From Campanula takesimana (Eukaryota; Streptophyta; Magnoliopsida; Asterales; Campanulaceae): a stretch of DNA of 64,000 nucleotides. The notes beneath the pieces were generated by a model that saw only the letters and a program-made list of their open reading frames with translations, did no database searches and was not told the origin of the DNA. Made by a program: the position numbers and the translations under genes. Below are positions 1 through 12,094 of this stretch, piece after piece (positions within the stretch are counted from its first letter, which is position 1; each line of letters opens with the position of its first letter). The DNA is taken from positions 1,291,824-1,355,823 of the forward strand of contig JAOWBW010000038.1 in NCBI GenBank assembly GCA_026119855.1. The letters run 5' to 3'.

Positions 1-120
1 TGGAAGTCGAACTGAACCAAACCAGCTAAATTATAAGAGGAAGTACCAGTAAGAAAGAAGCCGGCTATTGATGGAGAAAATGGAGCGAATGACTAACTGA
101 AATAGAATAAGCAGACTTAC

Positions 121-3070
121 ACGTATATGTATCATTTTCATGTCGAATGGTGAAATAGAACTCTTCCCCTGGATTCTTTGGATTGATGTTTGTAAATACA
201 AATTTCACCCCTGGAGAAAGAAGAAAACATGTAAAATAAATTACCACAGAAACATTAAAATCTCACCAAAGAAACTATTCACATACCACGCCCACATTCA
301 ATTCTGAATCCAAGGACCCTATTGTACCAGGAAACAGCCTCTTCTATCTCTCCTCTACATTCAGCATCGTTAACCCGCTTTTCTTCACATTCTGCAAGAA
401 CTTTTAAAAGTATAGAAAGAAAACATAAGGTGAGCCTAAACGAAGTAACATAAATGATATAGTAGAGCAGCCATTATTATTAACGGAGGAAAGAAGAATG
501 AAAACAAGAGAAATGCCCAGACGGCAAGACTACAAGAAACTAGCACGGTTTTATCATCTGTAAAACAGCTTAGACTCTGTCAAAACAACTCAAACTGCTG
601 TCTATGCATTTCTGTCTGTCAAAACTCAAACAGAAGCCAAACATAAGAGTTTGAAACAGTCTCAAAGCAGTTGGCTTTTGTAAGGGGTAAATGTGTTATA
701 CTAGCAATGCTAAAAAACAGAAAGGTTGGGTATGAAGGTTAAAAGCACTTTATTTGACTTAAGTTTCAGTTCTTATCAACGTACAAACATAAAGGAAAAA
801 GGCGCAAAATATGATAAAATTATTAGTATTGCTTTCCTCCAACCTTGGAAGAAAAGTAAATTTAAGAGGCCTATTTTACTTTTATGAATTTCTGGATTGC
901 CACAGAGGGAAATTTCTGGATATCAGGATTGTAGATGACTAAAAAGCTCCAGAAAGAAGATATAGACTTTCAGTACATTGTAACACCATTGAGCCAAGTA
1001 GACCAATTGAATACCTTCACGTTGGTGGGATATAATCGCCGCATATTCATCTTTTCGGGCCCTTTGATCTGCGACAATTTGTTTAAGTTCTTCTAATTTA
1101 GCTTTTGTAGCTGCTATAGAGTCTGCGGTTGCCATCTTCTTTGCCTCTTTACGGGTCTTCACTGCAAATGAATTACAAAAGAAGAACAAACATAATTCAG
1201 AGAAAGACGTGTTTTCTTCTTAAAGGCGCGATATCTATCAGCAATAGGACCCAATGACCTCATACAATTTAATAATTCAAAGTGAAGTAGAATCGTTGTT
1301 TGGATTGTTTATTTTATGAGGAATATAAAAAAAATAAAAAATAAAATAGTAAAGAACAAAATTGCAAGCAGAACTTTGGTCAGGAAGCTTGATAAATGAG
1401 CTATGAGACTTGGTGTTCTGACAGCTAGATAACGATAGTTTTATACTTTTATTGTGCTCTATTAGGAAAAAAAATATTTCTAACAGACAGTATATTGTTT
1501 TCTACCAGATCAATGCTCCAACATTGGCCCATAACCATAGCAGGGAATTCCAGTTTTGTAATTTGAGTAAACATACCCAAGTCATGCATGCCAACAATTC
1601 CTAGCATAGTTCCGTCTTTCTGCCAGCAGGCAATTGGTATGGATCAGTCCTAAACTTCAACAAATTGGTTACGAAATTCAAAAGAGAAGGGAAAGCTGTA
1701 CAATAACTACTAAATATCCATGAGTGGAGCTCTGCTGCTAGAAGTCCGCAATCCAGAACTCTTTTATCAATCAACCTGCTGCTTCTTTTTTTTCTCCACA
1801 CTTAATCCAATTACTGCTCCATGAGAACATATGAAATCTACCAAAATGGGAATTATGAAAGACACCAGTTGCCTTCCAATAAGCAAGACTAAGAGGTAGG
1901 AAAATCATATATATTGTCAGGCTTAATTAATAAGCATCACTTATTTCTTCCCAACAAAAGTGACAGATCTTTCACATGTTACTGGCCGCCCCTTAATAAA
2001 CTTATATCCAATAAACTTATATCCAATAAACTTTAATAATGACACCATTGCAACAGTCCCTTGAAGTATTTCATAAGGTCTGATTACCTATTCATGAATG
2101 GCATAGTTTTTGTTTTTAGTTGAAAACATGCTCCATCATGAAGTATGTATTTACATTAATATAGTACCTCCTAATTCCACTTAAGAAGTGGTAGTGTAGC
2201 ACCACCAAAATAATTCCGTACCCAGTGTTATCAGAATACAAGACACTACCAAGTGGCAATCAGGTCTTCATTTTGACAGCAATTCTCGCTAGATTAATGA
2301 AGTGAAACAGACATTACAGGTACTAGTAATCAAATAATTTTACAAAATTCTCAACCCATACCCATACCAATACATGCACAATGAGCACATCAAAAAAAAC
2401 ATAGCTCCGGCATTTAGAGCCCAAGGGTTTCATTACCTCAATCGACATCATATCAACATATACATGTACATACAACAAACTAAAAGGAGATTTGCATACC
2501 TTACAACCACAAATACAACGTTTCAAGATAAATACAAATACTTTTTGACAATAAGAATCAAATTTCAATGCAAATATATAATTTTACAAATCCCACATAA
2601 AATCAACAGTAAAACGAAGGAAGCTACCTGCGAGGGCTTTCACTAAATCATCCTCTACCTCCCTCAGATGAGCTCTTAGCTTTCCTACCTTCGCTGCAAC
2701 CACCCACATCGTAAATTAACTTCAGATTCACCAACTTACCCACAAAATGTAAGATTTTTAACAAGTTCACAAAAGACCTAGTTCTAATTTCAACCAAAAA
2801 TGAACGGCAAATCTCTGATTTAAAAGGAAATCATCACAACCGACATCAAAAATGGCTAAAAATTACTTCAACATAGAATTTAACTGGTGGAATAACGGAC
2901 GACAATTTACCTTGAAATTGAACAGTATCGTGAGCATTAGCTTTTGCTGATTCAAGGGCTTTACGAAAAGAGGAACTGACGGTTTCAATTCTTTGCTGCT
3001 GGATTGATATTTCTTTGTCGCAAATCAATCTTAGTTCCTCCATTTTTGATCGAACTGCGTGCATCTCCAT
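121..3070 (-). CDS. SPC25: Kinetochore protein SPC25 homologue (partial, 3' end outside window)
   Basis: Spc25 is a subunit of the NDC80 complex, which links centromeres to spindle microtubules. Five exons read in one frame: 2911-3070, 2628-2693, 1015-1161, 287-391 and 121-210. All have GT donors and AG acceptors and together give about 189 residues. The N-terminal two thirds is a charged helical coiled coil (SKMEELRLICDKEI, then KTRKEAKKM, then a Lys/Glu-rich stretch). The last exons give the start of the C-terminal globular domain (SWYNRVLGF, then GVKFVFTNI and FTIRHENDTYT), which matches plant Spc25. The start at 3070 was chosen because MEM precedes the conserved SKMEELRLI stretch; Met at 3064 is equally possible. 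The donor at 119-120 shows that at least one more exon lies beyond base 1. A MULE ends only about 240 bp upstream of the start codon. Confidence 0.87.
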
Positions 3071-3301
3071 TCGTTGTGGAGTGATTTTAGACTGAAATTC
3101 TGCTGCGCTCCCCCGCCCGCCCGAATTTTGTTTTGATTTTGAAAGATAACGGAGAAACAAAAACGATTGAATATACTTTCAGCGAGAAGTTTGTCTGGCC
3201 CATTGTAAACGTTAAATGGACATGCATATGGCCCATAGGTGTACAACCATAAATTTGCGATTGAATAATGTTGGACTCACGTTTAATGGGCTGCTATGGC
3301 A

Positions 3302-4751
3302 AATTTGAAGCGAGTAAACCACAAAATGGACCCGCGTACTGTTACCCCAATATCACTTTGATCTACGTACTATCAACTCAGTAAATGTATCATGCGTACT
3401 ATATTTTTATTATCGATTTCCCTAAGATTTGTAACGCCAGTTAAGGAAGTTAATATCACTGTTAATAATTTAACGACTAGGGGTAAAAGTGTTTAATAAT
3501 TAAATTTTTGGCCGTTAAAATCTTTTCCATAGATATTAGGGCAAAAAATGACATTCCCCAAATTCTATTAAGTTAAAAATTTAAAATTAAAAAACAAAAA
3601 TATTCTCTCCCTCCTCAAATGAGATGACAGTCACCCCAAATTCATCCCTTCACTTTTACCGGCCGACAATACCCCCCACCGTCACTCCCACCAACACCAT
3701 TTTTCTTTTCCGCTACTCTCTCTCTCTCTCTCTCTTTTCCACACCATAATAGCCCTTTCAATTTCCCCTCTTTTTCACACACTCCCCGTATCAACAAACC
3801 CTACATCTAGATGGGATTCACGATTCAAAAGTTGACACATGCAATTGTGGTTGTAAATCGAGGCAATCAATTGCACGCAGTGCTTGGTTAACATCAATTT
3901 TGAGTGTTGGGTTAACATCAATTATGCTGATTTATTTTTGTTCTTCGAATTTATGTGTATTTACAAATTGTTCTTTATTGAAATGAACAATTTTTTTTGG
4001 GTTATCGTTCTTTGATTTTATGAGTTTTTACATATTGTTGATGGTTGAAGTGAACAAAACGAATGGAGATACATTCTGGTTATGTATCAGAAAGTGATGT
4101 CAATTGAGAGGGGCGGTGGATACGGTTGTGATTGGCTGGGGTTTAAGGACGATGGGTACAATGTTGGGTTGGAAAGAGGGGTGCTAGTTAGGTTTGGGGT
4201 GGAATTGAAAAAGGTGAAGGGGTTTTCGTCTTTCTGTTCTTTATAATCTGGGTGATTATGGAGGTGTATAGTGATGTCAATAATGGTTGTGATGTGGCTG
4301 TGACATGATGATGGTGAGGGGGTGGTGGTGGTGGTGAGTTTGATGCAAAATGATTTTTTTCAATTGATGGGTTGGATCCATTTAGGGAAGATTTGGGTTT
4401 TCATAAGTGTTTGTATTGGTGGTGGGTGGATTTGGCCGGCGGTGGATGGGTGGAGGTGGGGCGGCAGTTCGCCAGAGAAATTGGGGGGCTATGAAGAAGA
4501 AAGGGAGGAATATGATGATGATAAGGGGGGTTTATTTTAAAATTTAAGGTCAATTTTAAACATTTAAATCTAACTTTTCGTTAAATTATTAACAGCCAGG
4601 TTATGTTTTTAACTGGCGTTACAAATCTCGGGGAAATTGATAATAAAACTATAGTACGCATGGTATATTTAGTGAGTTGATAGTACGCAGGTCAAAGTGA
4701 TGTTGGGGCAATAGTACGCGGGTCTATTTTGTGGTTTACTCAATTTGAAGC
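3302..4751. mobile_element. Non-autonomous Mutator-like element with long TIRs and 10-bp target duplication
   Basis: The body runs 3312-4741 (1430 bp). It begins GAGTAAACCACAAAAT and ends with the inverse complement. The inverted repeats extend about 165 bp on each side (to about 3478 and from about 4575) and include the shared motif AACGCCAGTTA. The flanks carry a perfect 10-bp direct repeat, AATTTGAAGC, at 3302-3311 and 4742-4751. Long TIRs with a 9-11-bp duplication are the hallmark of Mutator-like elements. No transposase is encoded. The interior has a (CT)n tract near 3715-3740 and a G-rich half (4080-4530) whose 72-residue open frame is low complexity. Confidence 0.85.
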
Positions 4752-5212
4752 CCAATCGAACATAAGAACTCTTTTTCACATAAAGCTCAGGGCGAGACCT
4801 CACCTCGAGGCTTTGGTTCATGAACTTCATTCGGCAAGGCTGGCGAAGAAAATTAATTTTCTTGACATATTACAATAATGAATTTTGAGCAATAATAATT
4901 TAAATTATTATTAATTACTTTAATAAAATTTTACAATTTATTATTATTAAATAATTATAAATCACAATCTTAGATTGTTTTGTTTTTTTGTTTTCCTTTT
5001 TTGCTTTTTTGCTATATCAAAATTCACCACACGAATTGGTAGGCATAAGCCACTTAACTCAATTACTCTAGTCTTGAAAAAGTTAGTCCTCCTTTTTTTT
5101 TAGTTTGAATTAAATTTGAGCAATAACTTAAATTATTTTTAATTACTTAAATGAGTATCTGAAAATTGATATTGATAGTATTTATAATGGTGTATCAATA
5201 ATAAGTTAATAT
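4752..5212. other. AT-rich spacer
   Basis: No gene, RNA or clear repeat is recognised. The stretch is strongly AT-rich, with short poly-T runs. Confidence 0.5.
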
Positions 5213-5665
5213 TCTCTCCGTTTCAAAATTATCTTCCAACTTTTTTGGATGTTACTGCGAACGTACTTTGAGCAATAAACTTAGCTTAATTTAATGAGAA
5301 AATTGTGGGGGAAACTAGTTTCTCCATAAGTTATAAAAAATCCTGTTTTTATATGGGTTAAAGTTTAGGGTTTAGGGTTTAAGGTTTAGAATTTAGGCCC
5401 TTTAAGGTTTAAGGCTTAGGGTTAAAGGGTTAAAAATTGAACTTTTTATAACTTATGCAGGAACTAGTTTCCCCCAAAACCAACTCTAATTTAATATACT
5501 AATGAAAATTCAAAACTTGTTACTTATACACCATCAACAATCTTATCAATAAGAAGTTTTAAAATGTTCATTAAAATAGTTAAATCAATGTAAACTATTG
5601 CTTAATGTACATTCGGAGTACCGGCTGAAAGAGTGAAAAGATCAGTTTTGGAATAGAGGGAGTAA
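5213..5665. mobile_element. Stowaway-like MITE interrupted by a second MITE
   Basis: The ends are related to the CTCCCTCCGTCCC-type terminus common to many short elements here (left CTCTCCGTTTCAAAATTATC, right inverse near 5643-5665). The interior matches the elements at 27236-27489 and 42210-42455 (ACTTTGAGCAATAA, then AAATTCAAAACTTGTTA). It is split by the separate MITE at 5296-5486. Confidence 0.65.
5287..5495. mobile_element. MULE-type MITE with telomere-like core, copy 1
   Basis: The element is 5296-5486 and is flanked by a perfect 9-bp duplication, TAATTTAAT (5287-5295 and 5487-5495). Its ends are GAG-N7-TGGGGGAAACTAGTT and the inverse. Inside are AAGTTATAAAAA arms and degenerate repeats of the type TTTAGGG (5356-5420). 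It sits inside the Stowaway-like element at 5213-5665, so it inserted later. Related copies lie at 10378-10516, 41212-41364 and about 46402-46655. Confidence 0.8.
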
Positions 5666-5699
5666 TATATTTATGAGATTTTAAGATGTAGCTTATTTG

Positions 5700-6045
5700 A
5701 TCAGACTTAAATAAGGCATAATTCCACAAGGCCCCTTCTCCCAGATCATTATTCCATAAAAGTCCACCTGAGATCCAAAAGTCCACCTCCACCCATTGTC
5801 CAAATCAAAATTCCATAAAAGCCCAAAAACCCATCACACACTACTCAGGTCAGGCTGCCCCCAAGCCCCCAAGCCCAATGCCCAGGCCCGATGTCCCGAC
5901 CGGCCCACCCGCCCCGGATCCAGAACTCAATGCCAGCCACCCCTTTTAATTAAAAGCAAAAATGTTGTTCCCATCCCAGGTTTCGAACCTAGGTCTTTTA
6001 CAATAACAACCATGTCTTTACCACTAAGCCAATGCATTGCTTGTT
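5700..6045 (-). mobile_element. SINE-like unit with tRNA-type promoter and G-rich body, copy 1
   Basis: On the minus strand there is a box A (TGGCTTAGTGG, 6021-6031) and a box B (GGTTCGAAACC, 5979-5989) about 32 bp apart, the internal Pol III promoter of tRNA-derived SINEs. Downstream lies a very GC-rich segment (5860-5940) and then a TGGGTTTTTGG...ATTTTGAT stretch, the same order as the plus-strand copy at 7640-7930. The outer limits are estimates. Confidence 0.6.
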
Positions 6046-6059
6046 TCTAATTTTGCAAT

Positions 6060-6737
6060 ATTTATTATTACTAACTGAAATCTGGACGAAACTAAATTAC
6101 AAAACTTGAGATTTTACAATTAATTAATGAAAAACTTGAATATTCACAAAAACACAATTTTTTTAATATATGTTAGAATATTAAAAACATGATTTAAGAA
6201 TATAAAATATCTAAAGCTTTTTATTAAAAAAATATGAAAGACCTAAAAAATAAATTAAATTATATTTGCGAAAATACATTATTTCATAATATTTTATAAG
6301 TTTTTAATTATCACCCTTCTGTTAAGGCATTTATTTACATAAATGACACCAACTAAGTCTATTATATACTGAAAATATGAGAATTATAAGAAAATAAACT
6401 AAATAACTCTTATACCTTAAATATAAGAGTAATTATATTCTTATATTTTAGGTATATAATTTCTTTAAAAAATGGGGATTTAATGTGAGAAAATTACTCT
6501 CATATCTAAAGTATAAGAGAAGAACTAGTCTTATACTTTCGGTATAAGAGTTAATATTAAAAATATATTAGAACAACTTGATTAATGTTTCACAACATTT
6601 AATAATAGAAGTATCATTCTTGCCAAAATAAATGTCAGCAATTAAAACTTTCCAATCAATTAATGAAATTCTTGATTATTCACAAAAACATTAAATTTGT
6701 AAAATAAATATCATTTTACATTAAAAACATGATTAAT
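6060..6737. other. AT-rich spacer
   Basis: No gene is seen. Weak internal repetition of TATAAGAG-type motifs occurs at 6410-6550. Confidence 0.5.
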
Positions 6738-7290
6738 TAGGTCTTATAATTTGTATCAAAGTCTTGTAAATTCTTATTAAACATGTAAATTGTCTCATAT
6801 CAGACTCATGAGAGCCATTTACAAAGGTCTCATATCCGACTCATGAGTCTCTTAAATGTCTCATAAGTGATTTTTTAAGTCTTATAATTTGTATCAAAGT
6901 CTTGTAAATTCTTATGAGACATGTAAATTGTCTCATACCAGACTCATAAGTCTATTTACAAAGGTCTCATACCAGACCCATGAGTCTCTCAAAGGTCTCA
7001 TAAGTGCATTTTTTAGGTCTTATAATTTCTATCAAAGTCTTGTAAATTCTTATGAGACATGTAAAAAAGTCTCATATAAGACTTATGAGGGTCTATTTAC
7101 AAGGTCTCATAGCAGACTCATGAGTCTCTCAAAGGTCTCATAAGTGTATTTTTTAGGTCTTATAATTTGTATCAAAGTCTTTGTAAATTCTTATGAGACA
7201 TGTAAAAATGTCTCATATAAGACTTATGAGGGTCTATTTACAAGGTCTCATAGCAGACTCATGAGTCTCTCAAAAGGTCTTATAAGTGCA
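6738..7290. repeat. Tandem repeat, unit about 136-141 bp, about four copies
   Basis: The motif GTCTTATAATTTGTATCAAA recurs near 6740, 6880, 7017 and 7157, giving spacings of about 136-141 bp. Each unit also carries CTTATGAGACATGTAAA and several GTCTCATA / ACTCATGAGTCTC words, so units contain short internal inverted motifs. Short open frames here only reflect the repeat. Confidence 0.85.
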
Positions 7291-7639
7291 AATAATGACA
7301 ATTTGGTAATAAGGACTTAAATAGTGTCATTTTATATAAATAGTTTACTGGAGGGTGCTAGTAAAAAAAAAATTAAAATTAAAATTCGATATTGCACAAA
7401 ACTATAATTTAATTTATCTTTGGGTCTTTTATATTTTTTTTCTAATAAAATATTTAAATACTTTATATATATTTTTTAAAATCTTGTTTTTCGTTTTTTT
7501 TTTTTTTTTTTTTTTAACAAAAAGTTGATGTTTTGGGAATAATCAAAAATTTTATAAATTGATTTAGAATCTTGTTTTTTCTTCACTTAGTTTCATTTAG
7601 GCGCAATAGTAATAGAATATATTGCAAATTTTGTATCAA

Positions 7640-7930
7640 ACAATAGGCTGGTGTAGTGGTTAAGTTGTTAGTTTTCACAATAAGTCATGGGTTCAATTCC
7701 CATACCCAACATTTTAATTTTGCATCCAAACAGTGAGCTGGGCTGGGCATGGGCGGGCGGGCATGGGCATGGGCGGGCGGGCATGGGCGGGCTGGGTATG
7801 GGCGGGCAGGGCTGGGGCGGGTCGTGGGCTGTGGTGGGTTTAAATGGGATTTTGATCTGACCTTGAGTTTTTATGGCATTTGGATCTCACCCAGGGGGCC
7901 TAGAGTCCAAAGCCCCTTAAATAATCCTCA
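7640..7930 (+). mobile_element. SINE-like unit with tRNA-type promoter and G-rich body, copy 2
   Basis: There is a box A (TGGTGTAGTGG, 7649-7659) and a box B (GGGTTCAATTCCC, 7689-7701). The body then has a degenerate tandem array of GGGCATGGGCGGGC (7738-7835), followed by TGGGATTTTGATCTGA and TTTTTATGGCATTTGGATCTC. The same order of parts occurs inverted at 5700-6045. Confidence 0.6.
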
Positions 7931-8197
7931 ATTACTGGATCCTCTCTTTACTAAAAGCTCGAATGGTTGTATGATTATCCACGGGCACGGCTGAATGTCC
8001 AATTGGAGTAATTAGTAAATTAAGCCATCAATTAGTTTTTTTTGTAGGAAAAGGGCATTTAATTTGAACGTATAAAAAGGAACAAATAAAACATCACTAA
8101 GCAATCTTTTAAGCTTGTAAAGAGCGCCTTTAATGCCGAAGCATCCACAATGGTAGAGCTCCTTCAAATTGCTTTTTTATAATTTTCACATGCCAAG

Positions 8198-8379
8198 TAC
8201 TCCCTCTGTCCCAAAATGAACTTCACGTTTGACTATTCAAACTTTTTAAGGATTGGAAGACTTGTTTCTTTAGCCATGTTTTGTTTATGCAATTTTAAGC
8301 CTAAGTTTTAGAAATGTGAAGAACTTTTGGGACAGTGAAAAATATAAAATGAGAATATCATTTTGGGACGGAGGGATTA
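8198..8379. mobile_element. Stowaway-like MITE (AATGATCTTC type)
   Basis: The ends TACTCCCTCTGTCCCAAAAT and the inverse (TTTTGGGACGGAGGGATTA) bracket a 182-bp hairpin. The interior matches the elements at 56331-56515 and 59430-59613 (GTTTGACTATTCAAAC..., TAAGCCTAAG). Confidence 0.8.
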
Positions 8380-8506
8380 GATAACAAAATTTTCAAAGTT
8401 TTTTCTACAGTGGTATAACTCTTAACATTTAATGGCTACCACGGAGAATTAGTGAAAAGTTAATGAAATAGCTCATAAAAAGAGCTCTTTGTGGAAAAAG
8501 TACTCT

Positions 8507-10336
8507 TTAGGTAAAGAGCTCTTTCAAAAACTCTACAATGGTGAAAACGAAACGAAACACACAATTACTCCATCCAAACAAACAGCATACATGCCATAAA
8601 AAAATCATAAAAATGATTCCAAAATTACAAGCTAAGCAATGGCTTGCTTGAATAGAGTCCGTTAGGATCTCAATATTCCTAAAATCATGCTTCAGAGCCA
8701 GTTCAACCCTTTCAGAATTGATAAGCATTCCGTATGTATACTTGAACTTGATTTATGAGATGAGCTTTCAATTGCTATTCTTCCCCGAGTACTGTCCCAT
8801 AATTCCCATCCGATAGTGCTCCTTTCTTCCAGGCTCCATCCGTGATTAACATGAGGCTGTTTCTTGGTTCTGTGTTTTTGATATATTCTTCCAGAGTCCT
8901 TCCATTTCTTGAATCTAGACTCCGTTCTGAAGATGGATTGTGGTGGTTGTTATTTGAATATGTGTGTTGTGCCCGTTGTTCGTGCTCTCTTTCTCGAACC
9001 TTCCTCCTTTCATTGTTCTTAAGGCGATGGAGGTGTTCCATTGCTTTGGGAGATATCCCATCAATGTTCGAATCTTCTTCTCGAAAGATGGTTCGATTTC
9101 TGTGCAACCAGATTTCCCAACAGTAGAACACAAGAAGGTGAAAAATTTCTGGCTCAGGGTTCTGGAAAGTCCATAAGGACAACCATTCATTTAGAGGGAT
9201 TCTGGGGGAGTCCACAGGAACTGAAGGGGGAGGAAGGGGTGAATTTAACCAGATTTGTTGGGAGTACCAACATGTGAAGAAAAGTGGAGGGGAGATTCTT
9301 CTTGTGTGTGGCATCTCTGACAATATGGAGAAGGGACACATTTCCGTTTTGAGAGCTCGAGATTTGTAGGAAGGTTGTTATTTAGTAATCTTCACATAAA
9401 GACTTTTATTTTTGGTTCCAAAGGAGAGTTCCATAGTTTTCTCCAAAGTTTTTGGTTATCTGTGTTTGAAATGTCGGAGAGGAGGCTTTCTGTATCTCTG
9501 TGCTTGAGAAGGCTTCGAAAATATCCTGATATAACTATGTATTTCCATGAGGTGTGTGTGTCCATACCTGGTCGTCTTCTCCGTGTATTGGGATATAAGA
9601 TGCGAGAATGGATTCCACTATAAGAGGTGGATAGAGTTGCTGTATCAGAGGGGCCTTCCAAGTGTTGGATTGTCTGTTTATGAGGTCGGCTACCAGAAGG
9701 TTCGGGAGACTTGTGTCTAGAGTGCTGTTTGGGGTGAAATTTGGGTGGTCTGGTATCCAATTGTGTTTGAGAGCCTGTATAGTCTGTCCATTTTTTAGTC
9801 TCCAATGAATATTTTTCTTTATCAGATCCTTACCCCAGATTAGGCTTTTCCATCCCCAAGATCCTCGGTGTGAGTTTCCAGATTCCAGGAATGTGCTTCG
9901 AGGAAAGTATTTGTTTTTGAGAGATGAACTGATCAAACTATTCGGTGTTGTGATGATCCGCCAGGCCGTTTTCGCTAGACATGCTTGATTTAAGGATCCC
10001 ATGTGCTTGAGCCCCAGTCCTCCCAAATTCTTTGGTAAGCAAAGTTTACTCCAATTTGCCCAATGAATCCTTTTCTCTTTGTCAAGCCCAAGCCAAACAA
10101 ACTTGTTGAAAAGACGATGCATTTCTTTGATAAAATGAGTTGGGAATTTGAAACAATACATTGCATGGCTCGGAATGGTTGCAACAACATGCTTGATAAG
10201 CGTAACTCGGCCCGCTAGACTAAGGAATTTTCCTTGCCATCCCTGTAGTTTGTGGCGGATTTTTGTCAAAATATCTTCAAAAATTTCCTTCTTTTTTCCA
10301 TAGAACATCTTGTTGAGGCACAAATATTTACCATCC
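8507..10336 (-). pseudogene. Decayed L1-type LINE, 3' half of ORF2 (RT thumb, zf-RVT, RNase H)
   Basis: Minus-strand reading gives the distal part of a plant LINE ORF2. First comes the region after the RT active site (KKEIFEDILTKIRHKLQGWQ, GRVTLIKHVV, 9990-10336). Next is the linker (HWANWSKLCLPKNLGGLGLK). Then comes the zinc-binding RT-associated domain (FFTCWYSQQIWLNSP, 9200-9340), and last RNase H-like pieces (LITDGAWKKG near 8835; ILTDSIQASHCLA near 8650). The frame shifts near 9560 and again near 9390, so it is not functional. No endonuclease domain and no RT catalytic motif are present, so it is truncated at the 5' side, where a MITE now begins. Confidence 0.85.
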
Positions 10337-10369
10337 TTTGTACTATTTAAAATAGCAGATGTTTAAACT

Positions 10370-10524
10370 TTACTTCTCGAGTAGGTTTTGAGAGAAACTA
10401 GTCCATGAGTTATAAAAGGTTCACTTTTTAATATTAGTAAACCCTAAATCTTAAACCCTATAAGAACATGACTTTTTATAACTTAAGGAAGAACTAGTTT
10501 ATCACAAAATTTTATGTTACTTCT
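10370..10524. mobile_element. MULE-type MITE with telomere-like core, copy 2 (diverged)
   Basis: The element is about 10378-10516, with ends related to TTTTGAGAGAAACTAGT and the inverse, AGTTATAAAA arms, and AAACCCTAAATC/AAACCCTA inside. An 8-bp direct repeat TTACTTCT flanks it (10370-10377, 10517-10524). The ends are less well preserved than in copies 1 and 3, so the exact boundaries are uncertain. Confidence 0.6.
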
Positions 10525-11753
10525 TTACTCTTTTAGTTTGAAAATCGTCATGTTTAAATCCTTTTTTTTTTTTAAAGAAGGTATATTACATGTTACAAAT
10601 ATTAACTTGTGTATGTTAGTCTCATGTAAAACGCGTTTTTCCTAGTGATTAGGAAAATCTTGTTTTTCATAATCATCTGACGTTCCTCAACACACTCGTC
10701 GGACTTTCATGACACATCAGCTGGTCATCCTAAACACTCTCACTGGCTATATATTAACACATCAACTGCTCTTCAAATTTTTTCTCAGAAAAAACTTTCC
10801 GGCTATAATTTCAAAGGTTCTGGCTATCAGTCTCAAATATTCTGGATATCAGTCTCAAAGGTTATTTTCAGGTTTTTTTTTTCTCACTGGAGATGCTTCA
10901 TAAATTATATTCAGAAGACTATATTATCTATAACCAGAACCTCTTGAGCTTGATATTCAGAAAGTTTATTGACCATGACTTTCTTCAAATGTGCTTGAAA
11001 ACCATATCCAGAAAGCTTGTTATTGATATCCAGAACCGATTAAAAGTTCTGATTTACAAAAATGACACTGCGCGATTTTTAAAGAAGTTCCACATATTTT
11101 CAAAAATACCCCCGAAAACACGTTTTCCTGACATCGCGTTTTAGCCGAGATTTTGCAAAAAAATTTAGACTTCCCCTTGTTCCAAATTCCTATAATGGCG
11201 TGCATGCATTGCGTGGGAAAGTTTGGTCAATAGTCCAAATGATTTATTGGTTGACTATCCCATTAACGGGTATTTAATGTCTTCTTCATTAAGATAGCTA
11301 ATTTTCTACTAATACTTTCTCAATAATTGCTTTATGCCACCAATTTATATGCTTTGCCTAGCGATTCCATGCATGCAAAAGATTCAATTTGAAGTATTGA
11401 ACACATATTCTTTCAAAGATTTACTATAAAAAAGTTGTATGATAGATATTCTGCTTGGATTCTTTTTAATATATTTTCTTATTTTTCAAAAAGTTTGTTT
11501 CAATTGATTTTTTATGATTTGTACAAATAAATTTTGACCATATATTGGTGTCAATCTAATGATTACAGTGAAATTCTAAAAAACTTATTGATAAATCACT
11601 CAATGGTTTATCTATTACAATTTCTAATATGTAACTAGGATAAATATATCGATATTAAAGTTTACTCAAAGTTCATTTATATTGACCATAAACTATCAAA
11701 TTGTGACAAACTTTCTTAAATAGAATAAGTATAAACGAGCCATAAATTGTGTA
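10525..11753. other. Gene-free spacer left of the composite element
   Basis: AT-rich sequence. The word GATATCAGTCTCAAAGGTT and related forms recur at 10800-11040, suggesting an old diverged repeat. No coding domain is recognised. Confidence 0.45.
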
Positions 11754-11824
11754 TACATAGTGGTAAATTCTATATACAAGGCATATTACATACAAGGCAC
11801 CAATAATGGCAAAACTACCCTTCA

Positions 11825-12067
11825 CGTGTCGTGTGCAAAAGGGCGACTTGAAGGCTTTGTGCCGTGTACAAACACACGAGATATACCAAATGTATAAAAT
11901 GTTCAGCCATGTTCATTTATACGAGTTATACAATAATATGTCGTACAACCATACACGACATGAATATGAACAGGTCGTGTATAGTTTATAAGACATGTCG
12001 TGTCACACATGTCGTATTAAGTCATACGATATATTGCCCTATGCTCGTGTATATTCACACGACATGT
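11825..12067. repeat. Phased palindrome cluster 1 (7 units, left subterminal)
   Basis: Units begin near 11825, 11858, 11903, 11937, 11971, 12008 and 12041. Each is about 25-27 bp, of the form TCGTRT - about 6-8 bp - AYACGA, for example TCGTGTATATTCACACGA. The third has only its right arm. Spacings are 33, 45, 34, 34, 37 and 33 bp. Confidence 0.85.
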
Positions 12068-12094
12068 CCAAATGAAGATGTTCTTCGATGATTT

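Noticed and set aside
4322..4540. 72-residue frame in the MULE interior
   Set aside because: Low-complexity G-rich sequence without a recognisable domain or splice context.
5356..5420. Telomere or interstitial telomeric array
   Set aside because: The TTTAGGG-like words are few, degenerate and confined to the MITE core, so they belong to the element.
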